The translations under genes and the position numbers were made by a program. Below, piece after piece: positions 25,776-32,152 of a DNA stretch of 32,152 nucleotides. Numbering within the stretch: the stretch's first letter is position 1; every line of letters starts with the position of its first letter. This DNA comes from an uncultured Prevotella sp. (GTDB taxonomy: Bacteria; Bacteroidota; Bacteroidia; Bacteroidales; Bacteroidaceae). The notes under the pieces are model-generated. The model saw only the letters and a program-made list of their open reading frames with translations. It had not been told where the DNA came from and searched no databases. The stretch spans positions 1 to 32,152 of the forward strand of contig CAJOEC010000042.1 in the NCBI GenBank assembly GCA_905233425.1. The letters are read 5' to 3'.

Positions 25776-25907
25776 CGGCCTCTCTCCGTGGCAGCTGCGG
25801 CCTCTCTCCGTGGCAGCTGCGGCCTCTCTCCCGGGCACCAATGGCCTCTTTCCCTGACATCTGCGGCCTCTCTCCCTGACACCAATGGCCTTTCACTCTG
25901 AAAGGCA
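25776..25907. repeat. 22-bp GC-rich tandem repeats
   Basis: Six units of 22 bp run from 25776. The first two are identical (CGGCCTCTCTCCGTGGCAGC followed by TG), the next three vary (GGCACCAA, GACATCTG and GACACCAA endings) and the last is poor. Because 22 is not a multiple of three, a coding repeat is unlikely. It lies in the 489-bp gap between the giant gene and the convergent CotH gene. Confidence 0.9.
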
Positions 25908-25960
25908 GAAATAACGAAAATGCTTTTTTATGGAAACGAGTTTGAATAATATGACGGTGC

Positions 25961-25980
25961 GGACGCGACACGTCGCGTCC
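25961..25980. repeat. Hairpin GGACGCGA / TCGCGTCC
   Basis: GGACGCGACACGTCGCGTCC forms a perfect 8-bp stem with a CACG loop, flanked by GTGC and CTACATG. It belongs to the same kind of short GC-rich hairpin seen elsewhere in the window. Confidence 0.8.
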
Positions 25981-25996
25981 CTACATGTGCAATGTC

Positions 25997-26041
25997 GAAA
26001 GGCGTTATTACGGAAGGGATTGTTACGAAAGGGATTATTGC
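25997..26041. repeat. 15-bp tandem repeats
   Basis: Three units of 15 bp, GAAAGGCGTTATTAC, GGAAGGGATTGTTAC and GAAAGGGATTATTGC, stand directly before the terminator at 26048. No function is evident. Confidence 0.8.
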
Positions 26042-26047
26042 AAATTG

Positions 26048-26077
26048 AAAGAGGCTGCCTGATTGGGCAGCCTCTTT
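26048..26077. terminator. Bidirectional terminator between convergent genes
   Basis: AAAGAGGCTGCC (26048-26059) and GGCAGCCTCTTT (26066-26077) form a perfect 12-bp stem with a six-base loop. It lies 47 bp after the CotH gene's stop on the minus strand and can serve the giant gene on the plus strand. Confidence 0.85.
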
Positions 26078-26123
26078 CTGGGAGTTGGGGCAGGTCAACT
26101 GCAAGTGCTCTAAGAAGTACAGT

Positions 26124-29100
26124 TTACTTGCCGGCCATGATGCTGATGATTGAGGAAATGTCGGCAACGTCGACGGTGCCGTCGCCGTTGACGTCGGCGG
26201 TGGCAGAGGTATCTTCCGAACCGGCCATGACGCTGATGACGGCGGAGATGTCGGCAACATCGACGACACCGTCGCGGTTGACATCGCCAACGAGCTGGAG
26301 GCCGAAAGGCTTCAGGTAGCTCGAAGATCTGTTAGCTTTGGCAATGGTGGGGATGTTCATCGTGTAGACATTGTCGGTGCCGTCGGGATAGCGTCCGGCG
26401 GTCTCGTCGGCCTTCATGGCCTCGTAAGTGAAGAGGTCGCTCCAAGAGCCGTCCTCAGCGGTGAGCAACAGGTCGTCACCCTCGGCGGCCAGCTTGAACG
26501 AGGCGTGGAGCTGAGTCTCTGGCTCCAGCTTGTCGCACCAGATGATGAGGTAGCCGTGGGCGGGGATGATTGTTGAGAGCTGGGGGGTGGAGGATCCCGA
26601 AGCTGACGCCATTCCCGACGTTCCGTCGCCTACCCGTAGCCTTTCGGGCACGGTGGCTGTTGAGAGGGGAGAGGGGAGGGAGGAGAATTCCGGGTTGAGG
26701 ATTGAGAGCTGGGGGTTGAACGACGGTGCTTGGATCTGGTATTTGTAAGGCTTGTCGGGATTGTCGGAGATGTACATTCCGGCCACGTCGATGTCCTCGG
26801 AAGTGGTGTTGTAAAGCTCCACCCAGTCGTTGCGCTTGAAATACTCGTTCACGAAGATGCCGTTGGCGGCGCTCACCTCGTTGATGCGGACGGGAGGGAG
26901 GAACGATGATGATTCGCCCGACGCTAACTCGTCAGAAACAGAGGCTGCGGCGGTGAAGGTGGCGGTGAGGGTTACGCTGCTGCCTGACGGGAGGCTGATG
27001 ACTGGCTCCATGGAGATTATTTCCGTGCCTTTCTTCCATCCGGCGAAGACGTAGCCTGCAGGGGCCATGGCCTCAAGCTCGACGGGGGCGAAGAGATGAC
27101 CCTTGAAAATCTGGGCTTTCGTGGTTGTGGTGGGCGTTGATGGGGCTGTCGGCGTTGTGGGGAAGGTTGGCACGACGATACCATTGACCTTGACAATGGC
27201 TGCCGAGGGCGAGAGTCCCGACAATGAGTCGTCGTAATCGTCTGTGATTTCGGTGTTCAGTGTTACGTTCTGCCTTGTTGCGCTGCCGAGCTTCATCTGC
27301 TCGAACTGCTTCATGTAGCCCGTCATTTTCTCCGAGCGTCCATTCAGTTTTTCGTTGATGGTGGCGGCGGCGCGGTCGGGGTAGTGGCCGCCGTCGATGC
27401 GCTGCTGCTTCATCAGGTCGGTCATCGGCCTTACGTTGTCCAACAGTTCGTCGATGATCTCAGCGGCTTTTGTGGGTTCAAACACACTTCCGGCCACAAG
27501 GCAGAAGGTGTCGATGAACTTGCGGCGGTAGGTGTCGTGCTCCAGCAGGTTGAAGAAGAACTTCACGAAGTCCATGTACTTGAATTTGGCGATATAGGTG
27601 AAGGGATCTTCACCGCTGGCACTGCCATTGCATCCTGCGAAGGCGTAGTCGAGGTCGAACGAGACGAAGCGGTATCGCCCGTCGTTGCGCGAGCGGTAGC
27701 CCTTGATGTTGTTGTTGGGCCAGTCGTCGTTGTGGAGGAAGATGGTCACGGCCATGTAGTTGGTGAACTCGTCGATGTCGAGCAGGGTCTTCAGCTCGTC
27801 GTAGGCCCCTTCGTCGTTGATGTTTTCGCCCAGTTCGAGGATGCGTTTGAACACCTTGTCGTCGCCGTTTTTCATCTCGAAGTTCTCGAATGCGTCAAGC
27901 TCGTCATCGTCGTAGCCCCAGTTGGCGTATGCGAACTTGTCGTTGTTGGTCTCGCGCAGGTTGAGCACTCCGCGCAGCTCGCCGTTCACATACTCGATGA
28001 TGGGCACGTATGACTGCACGTCGATGTCGATGCCCGAGCGCTGGATGATGGTTTCGAGTGCGGGGTCCAGGAATCGGGCGTTGTGCGTCCACACGTCGTT
28101 ACCGCCGTTGCGCACGAGCAGAGCCTTGTCGCGGTTGTAGGGTTTCTGTGGGAAGAACTGGAAGTCGAAGTGGTTCTGCCCGTCGAACACCTTGTTCGAC
28201 TTCAGCTTGAACGAACGGAAGTGCTGCGAGCGCGTCCATCCGCCGCTGACGCTGATGTTCACGTCCTGGTTGAACATCATCTCGCCCTCGGGCGTGAGGT
28301 AGCTGAAGTTCACGGGCCGGTCCCACGGCTGGTTGTAGTTCTTCGGCCATTCCTGCCCGTTGCCTGTCTTTCCGTTTGTTCCGTCGCCGTCGCAGTCGAT
28401 GCCGCTTTTCGGGTCGGTGAAGTATTTCTTGTCGCCTACGATGCTGATGACGGGCAGAGTGTACTTGTTGCTGGTCTTGATGTAGCTTCTTGTCACTGGC
28501 ACGCTGGGCAGGTAGCCGTCCTGGAAGAGGCGCACCGTCAGGCTTGTGGTCTTCGAGAACGAGAACTTCCCGTCCTTGCTCTCCTTGCAGGTTGTCGTTG
28601 TTGTTGCAGCCTGTCCGTCGTCGGTGAACAGCTCCCACGACACGTCGTCGAAATAGTAGTAGTTGTCCTTCCTGTCTACGTTAAGGTTGAAGGCAATGGT
28701 CTGCATGTCCTGGAAGGTCTCCTCGCCTCCCCACCACCATCCGCCGCCTTGCTTTCCCACCTGCTCGTCGGTGATGGTGCCTTCGTAGGTTATCTCCTGC
28801 CACTCGGTTGTGACATTGTAGCTGCCGTCGAGTATCGACCAGTAGATGTAGTTATGCGGTGTGGTGTGCGTCTGGCATGTGATTCGTGCATCCTTGTCGG
28901 CCCTCACCTTCATGCTGAACCGGTATTTCTCTCCCGAGCGCCAGATGTGGTCGGGTGTGTAGACGAACAGCTGCGCGTCGTGGTCGTTCTGTGCCGTGGC
29001 CAGTGAGTGTATGCGGATTCCCCGTGAGCCCTCGTATCCCACTCCGTCGACGATGCGTTTCTCGTCGCCGGTGCCGCCAGCGTCGCGACTTACCAGACAT

Positions 29101-30269
29101 GTGGCGTCGTCGCCCTCGCAGTTGCCGTTTTTCACGAACTCCACCCATGGCGACGGCTCCTCTTCATAGTACAGTTCCCACGAAAACTCGTCGAAGTAGA
29201 AGTTGTTCTCCTCAGCAGCCTCGTTCAGGTTGAAGGCAATGGTCTGCATCCCCTCCTCGCCGGCCTGTTCCTCTGTGATTGCCCCCTCGAAGACAATCTC
29301 GGTCCACTGTGTCGTGATGTTGTAGCCTCCTTCCAGCATCTTCCAGTGGATATAGTCGTGAGGCTTCGCGTGCGACTGCACTGAGACGTATGCGGGCTTG
29401 TCGGCCCTCACCTTCATGCTGAATCGGTATTTGTCGCCGGCCTTCAGCGTGTAGTCGTGAGCATAGACAAAGAACTGCGTGTCCCATACTTCCTCCGGGT
29501 TTTCAATGGCGTGTACCTTCACGCCCCGTGAGCCGTCCACGCCCACGCCGTCCACGATGCGTGTCTCGTCGCGCTTGACATCACCATCGTAGGACACGTA
29601 GCACGAAGCGTCGTCGCCCTCGCAGTCGCCGTTGGTCAGCATCTGCTCCCAGCCCGACACTGGCTCCTCGTCGTCGTCCTTTTGCGTCGGGGCTGTCGGC
29701 AGGCTGCCGTCGGTGGTGTACATCAGCCGGGCACCTGCGGGAATGTCTACGGTGACATCCACCGTGCCGTCGAAGAGGCAGCTCCCCCGACTCACCACAG
29801 GCGCATCGAGCCTTTCGTCGGCAAACGTTGCCGTGGCGTTCGAGGCTTCTGGGGTTGGTGTGGCCGTCCATCCCCATTCGCTTCCGCCGTCCTCCTTCAG
29901 CGCCCATGCCGTGTGGCTCAGTGCCGGTGGGTAGACAGCGCTGCATATCTCGTTCGTGCCGTCGCTGAGAATTATGGTGCCACCGTCGCAGTCGAGCTTG
30001 AAGGTGGCCTGTGTCGTCTTGATGTCGTTGGAACCAAGCCACACCACCTTGAACCCCTTGGCGGGCACGCTGCCTATGGCGGAGGGCATCTTCCACTTCG
30101 TCAGGTTCTCGGCATCGTTGCTGAGGTACATGCCGCCGAGGTTCACGTCCTTGTCACCGGGGTTGTAGATTTCAATCCAACTGTCGAAATTTGTTGCCGG
30201 GCTCATCACCTCGCCAACGTTTGCGGCCATCAGTTCGTTGATGACCAGTACTGCTGTTGCTAATGTCAT
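26124..30269 (-). CDS. CotH-kinase family surface protein with lamin-tail domains and dockerin-like end
   Basis: The 1381-residue protein contains, in order: a lamin-tail domain (about 8-150, VINELMAANVG, FDSWIEIYNPGD); the start of a chitobiase-C-like strand region (MYTTDGSLPTAPT, about 185-200); two tandem carbohydrate-binding-like modules (about 210-362 and 380-545, each with NG-C-EGDDA, IVDGVG and YRFSMKVRAD); the rest of the chitobiase-C-like region (FQDGYLPSVPVTRSYI); a CotH region (about 600-960) with LLVRNGGNDVWTHNARFLDP, HNDDWPNNNIKGYRSRND and FVSFDLDYAF; a second lamin-tail domain (about 1126-1295) with an insertion; and two EF-hand-like repeats (GDVNRDGVVDVADI, ADVNGDGTVDVADI) of dockerin type at 1327-1381. 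CotH proteins can be protein kinases. No normal signal peptide is visible: only seven residues precede the first domain and an in-frame stop lies just upstream. Confidence 0.85.
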   Translation of the reverse strand: MTLATAVLVINELMAANVGEVMSPATNFDSWIEIYNPGDKDVNLGGMYLSNDAENLTKWKMPSAIGSVPAKGFKVVWLGSNDIKTTQATFKLDCDGGTIILSDGTNEICSAVYPPALSHTAWALKEDGGSEWGWTATPTPEASNATATFADERLDAPVVSRGSCLFDGTVDVTVDIPAGARLMYTTDGSLPTAPTQKDDDEEPVSGWEQMLTNGDCEGDDASCYVSYDGDVKRDETRIVDGVGVDGSRGVKVHAIENPEEVWDTQFFVYAHDYTLKAGDKYRFSMKVRADKPAYVSVQSHAKPHDYIHWKMLEGGYNITTQWTEIVFEGAITEEQAGEEGMQTIAFNLNEAAEENNFYFDEFSWELYYEEEPSPWVEFVKNGNCEGDDATCLVSRDAGGTGDEKRIVDGVGYEGSRGIRIHSLATAQNDHDAQLFVYTPDHIWRSGEKYRFSMKVRADKDARITCQTHTTPHNYIYWSILDGSYNVTTEWQEITYEGTITDEQVGKQGGGWWWGGEETFQDMQTIAFNLNVDRKDNYYYFDDVSWELFTDDGQAATTTTTCKESKDGKFSFSKTTSLTVRLFQDGYLPSVPVTRSYIKTSNKYTLPVISIVGDKKYFTDPKSGIDCDGDGTNGKTGNGQEWPKNYNQPWDRPVNFSYLTPEGEMMFNQDVNISVSGGWTRSQHFRSFKLKSNKVFDGQNHFDFQFFPQKPYNRDKALLVRNGGNDVWTHNARFLDPALETIIQRSGIDIDVQSYVPIIEYVNGELRGVLNLRETNNDKFAYANWGYDDDELDAFENFEMKNGDDKVFKRILELGENINDEGAYDELKTLLDIDEFTNYMAVTIFLHNDDWPNNNIKGYRSRNDGRYRFVSFDLDYAFAGCNGSASGEDPFTYIAKFKYMDFVKFFFNLLEHDTYRRKFIDTFCLVAGSVFEPTKAAEIIDELLDNVRPMTDLMKQQRIDGGHYPDRAAATINEKLNGRSEKMTGYMKQFEQMKLGSATRQNVTLNTEITDDYDDSLSGLSPSAAIVKVNGIVVPTFPTTPTAPSTPTTTTKAQIFKGHLFAPVELEAMAPAGYVFAGWKKGTEIISMEPVISLPSGSSVTLTATFTAAASVSDELASGESSSFLPPVRINEVSAANGIFVNEYFKRNDWVELYNTTSEDIDVAGMYISDNPDKPYKYQIQAPSFNPQLSILNPEFSSLPSPLSTATVPERLRVGDGTSGMASASGSSTPQLSTIIPAHGYLIIWCDKLEPETQLHASFKLAAEGDDLLLTAEDGSWSDLFTYEAMKADETAGRYPDGTDNVYTMNIPTIAKANRSSSYLKPFGLQLVGDVNRDGVVDVADISAVISVMAGSEDTSATADVNGDGTVDVADISSIISIMAGK
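26571..26722 (-). repeat. In-frame insertion of low-complexity and hairpin DNA in the second lamin-tail domain
   Basis: Within the CotH gene about 150 bp read, on the minus strand, as CTCTCAA-rich low-complexity DNA (coding NPQLSILNPEF and TPQLSTI) around a GC-rich core with the hairpin CGACG-TTC-CGTCG (26616-26628 on the plus strand). It adds about 50 residues (1183-1233) between KYQIQ and IIPAHGYLIIWC, which I expect to be nearly adjacent in this domain family. Confidence 0.65.
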
Positions 30270-30326
30270 GTTTGGAATTGGTATTTAATGTTTTGTTCTG
30301 TCCGTATGCGGCTCATTTTCAAGGTG

Positions 30327-30334
30327 CAAAGTTA
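30327..30334 (-). promoter_or_regulatory. Candidate -7 box of the CotH gene
   Basis: On the minus strand TAACTTTG (30334 to 30327) fits TAnnTTTG and lies 57 bp before the ATG at 30269. No TTTG is seen at the expected -33 distance, so only half of the promoter is supported. Confidence 0.45.
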
Positions 30335-30453
30335 CTAATAATATAGGATATGGCGTTGTCTTTTGTTGCAGAATGATGTTCCCGGCCATGCTTTTGTGAC
30401 AATTAGGAAAGAAAAAGAGACATTACGCATGTATTAATATTGTATGTAATATG

Positions 30454-30461
30454 TATCTTTG
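30454..30461 (+). promoter_or_regulatory. Candidate -7 box of the esterase gene
   Basis: TATCTTTG (30454-30461) matches TAnnTTTG and lies 40 bp before the ATG at 30502. The -33 region is not recognisable. The 232-bp gap 30270-30501 thus holds divergent start signals for the CotH and esterase genes. Confidence 0.5.
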
Positions 30462-30501
30462 TAGCCAATTATGTAAAACCGACAATTAAACCACTAAAAA
30501 C

Positions 30502-32016
30502 ATGAAAAAGATTTTTCTTCTTCTGCCATTTATGGCAATGATGTTTGGCTGCACTTCCACCGAGAAGAAAGCCGACAACCCAGTGCTCACCATCGAGGGT
30601 GGACAGATTTCAGGTGTTAAGGTAGACTGCACCGACAATGCCGGCAAGCCTACGACGTACTATGCCTACAAGGGCATCCCCTACGCCGCCGCCCCCATCG
30701 GCGACTTGCGCTGGAAGGAACCCCAGCCCGTCGTGGCTTGGGAAGGTGTCCGTGAGTGTGACAAGTTCGGCCATCCCGGCTATCAGGCCGTCCACTATCC
30801 CGGCTTCTATGCCTCGGAGTGGGGCTATGGCGACGAGGCCCCCTACAGTGAGGACTGCCTCTATCTGAACGTGTGGACGAAAGCCCCCGGACAGGTGGAC
30901 AAGAAGCTGCCCGTGGCCCTGTGGATCCACGGCGGCGGCTACCGCGAGGGCTGGGGTTCGGAGCCTGAGTTCGACGGACAGGAGTGGGCGCTGAAGGACG
31001 TGGTGCTCGTCAGCATCAACTACCGCCTCGGCATCTTCGGCTTCATGACCTATCCCGAGCTGTCGGCTGAGAGTCCCAACCACGTCAGCGGCAACTACGG
31101 CATCCTCGACCAGATACAGTCGCTGAGATGGATCAAGGCCAACATCGCACAGTTTGGCGGCGACCCCGACAACGTGACCATCTTCGGACAGAGTGCCGGC
31201 GCCGGCAGCGTGCGCACACTGTGTGAGAGTCCGCTGGCCCGTGGCCTGTTCCACAAGGCTGTCATCATGAGCGGCGGCGGCATCAACGTACCCGCCAAGG
31301 AGGGTGAGGAGGCCAAACCTGCCACGCCGATGAACCGCTTCTTCAACTACAACCCGACACTGGCCGAGAGCGAGGCCGAGACGAAGAAGGTGATGGACTG
31401 GGCCGGACTGACCGACCTCGAGAAGCTGCGCCACGCCTCGACGGAGATCATGTACACCGTGGGCCAGCTCTACAACATGGTGAACAAGACCGACCTCTTC
31501 CTCATGCAGCGCCCCATCATCGACGGATATGTCTGCACACGTAACTTCGACGATGCCACCCGCGCCGGTATCATCGCCAACATCCCCTACATGATTGGCT
31601 ACACACTGAACGACATGGGTTCGATGGGTCCCGGCATCGCCGAGTTCTGCAAGGTGCGCCAGGAGAAGGGCGGCAAGGCATGGGCCTACGAGTTCGCCCG
31701 TCCGTTGCCCGACGACGGCAAGCACCCGGAGATTACCGACCGCCTGAAGGGTGCATTCCACTCGTCAGACCTCTGGTTCGTGTTCAAGAGCCTGAAGCAT
31801 TGCTGGCGCCCCTGGACGCAGGGCGACTGGGACCTCTCGGAGAAGATGCTCACCGCATGGACGAACTTCGCAAAGTATGGCGACCCCAACGGCGAGGACG
31901 GCACTGCCTTGGGATGGACTCCATGCACAGCCGAGAACCCACAGTTCATGCTCTTCAAGCTCGACGACAAGGATGCCGAGGCATCGGAGATGGGTGAGCC
32001 TATACTGCCGAACTGA
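30502..32016 (+). CDS. Type B carboxylesterase lipoprotein
   Basis: The 504-residue lipoprotein has a lipobox (MMFGC, Cys17) and the alpha/beta-hydrolase layout of type B carboxylesterases: YAYKGIPYAAAPIGDLRWK (54-72), SEDCLYLNVW (116-125), oxyanion loop HGGGY (143-147), nucleophile Ser231 in FGQSAGAGS and a likely catalytic His420 in GAFHSSDLW. In this family the usual third member is Glu or Asp in the middle part; I could not assign it firmly. It would hydrolyse carboxylic esters, perhaps acetyl or feruloyl groups on plant glycans, facing the periplasm or cell surface. The substrate is inference. It is divergent from the CotH gene, and its length is typical for the family. Confidence 0.9.
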   Translation: MKKIFLLLPFMAMMFGCTSTEKKADNPVLTIEGGQISGVKVDCTDNAGKPTTYYAYKGIPYAAAPIGDLRWKEPQPVVAWEGVRECDKFGHPGYQAVHYPGFYASEWGYGDEAPYSEDCLYLNVWTKAPGQVDKKLPVALWIHGGGYREGWGSEPEFDGQEWALKDVVLVSINYRLGIFGFMTYPELSAESPNHVSGNYGILDQIQSLRWIKANIAQFGGDPDNVTIFGQSAGAGSVRTLCESPLARGLFHKAVIMSGGGINVPAKEGEEAKPATPMNRFFNYNPTLAESEAETKKVMDWAGLTDLEKLRHASTEIMYTVGQLYNMVNKTDLFLMQRPIIDGYVCTRNFDDATRAGIIANIPYMIGYTLNDMGSMGPGIAEFCKVRQEKGGKAWAYEFARPLPDDGKHPEITDRLKGAFHSSDLWFVFKSLKHCWRPWTQGDWDLSEKMLTAWTNFAKYGDPNGEDGTALGWTPCTAENPQFMLFKLDDKDAEASEMGEPILPN

Positions 32017-32082
32017 GATTTCAAGTAAAAGTAAAAATACAAGTTGGTTCAAGTAGGTGATTATCGTATGTTTCCGCAGAAC

Positions 32083-32127
32083 GGCCTGAAAGGCCAGCAA
32101 GCTGTCAGCCCAGGGCAGCGCCCTGGG
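32083..32127. repeat. Hairpin pair at the right edge
   Basis: GGCCT-GAA-AGGCC (32083-32095) and CCCAGGGC-AGC-GCCCTGGG (32109-32127) are perfect stems with three-base loops, 66 bp after the esterase stop. They match the style of the element at 5626-5835 and may be the start of a longer chain cut by the window edge, or may terminate the esterase transcript. Confidence 0.75.
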
Positions 32128-32152
32128 TATGATGGCAAGGTTATCGTCGCCC

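Noticed and set aside
25667..25885. Minus-strand open frame rich in RERG and GERP
   Set aside because: It is a translation of the 22-bp tandem repeats, whose unit is not a multiple of three, so it does not encode a repeating peptide.
28083..29006. 307-codon plus-strand frame opposite the CotH gene
   Set aside because: The minus strand encodes clear CotH and binding-module motifs; the opposite frame is a shadow with no recognisable features.
30610..31761. 383-codon minus-strand frame opposite the esterase
   Set aside because: It is the complement of a carboxylesterase with intact Ser and oxyanion motifs; its composition is typical of an antisense shadow.

Overview
The window looks like chromosomal DNA of a gut or oral Bacteroidales bacterium, most likely a Prevotella-like species. 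The evidence is a FimA/Mfa-type fimbrial locus with DUF3575 and DUF3868 partners, a type IX secretion (T9SS) C-terminal sorting domain, lipoprotein signals, promoters of the Bacteroidota TTTG / TAnnTTTG type, and intergenic repeats built on the octamer CACGAATT. The genus is inferred from style, not from a marker gene.

Left part (1-11.3 kb): a fimbrial assembly locus. After a minisatellite and a promoter come a DUF3575 outer-membrane protein, a DUF3868/OmpA-like protein, a small gene pair of unknown function whose second member is broken, the major subunit (Mfa1 family), a 600-bp non-coding gap, the Mfa2/FimB-like anchor, and two further lipoprotein subunits, the last probably a tip component. 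The three subunit precursors have a lipobox cysteine followed by a TR-A/V site, matching lipoprotein export and Arg-site maturation before donor-strand polymerisation. The gap after the major subunit holds a terminator-like hairpin, a 210-bp nested hairpin element and 28-bp direct repeats.

Middle part (11.4-16.4 kb): an accessory cluster of a Fic AMPylase with its own inhibitory motif and winged helix, an AAA ATPase fused to a PD-(D/E)XK-like end, a DUF1016/YhcG-type nuclease and a RhuM-family protein with a phospholipase-D-like tail. These families are common in defence and toxin islands. The last two genes lie between copies of the leader of the giant gene that follows. One copy includes a 71/75-identical duplicate of the giant gene's signal-peptide start, which suggests stepwise, cassette-like insertion.

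Right part (16.4-32 kb): a 3068-residue T9SS-exported surface protein; a non-coding stretch with a 30-bp palindrome, 22-bp and 15-bp tandem repeats and a terminator; a convergent CotH-kinase protein with lamin-tail domains, two tandem carbohydrate-binding-like modules and a dockerin-like end; and a divergent lipoprotein carboxylesterase. Short hairpins, many with three-base loops, recur in the spacers, and two sets have entered coding genes in frame.
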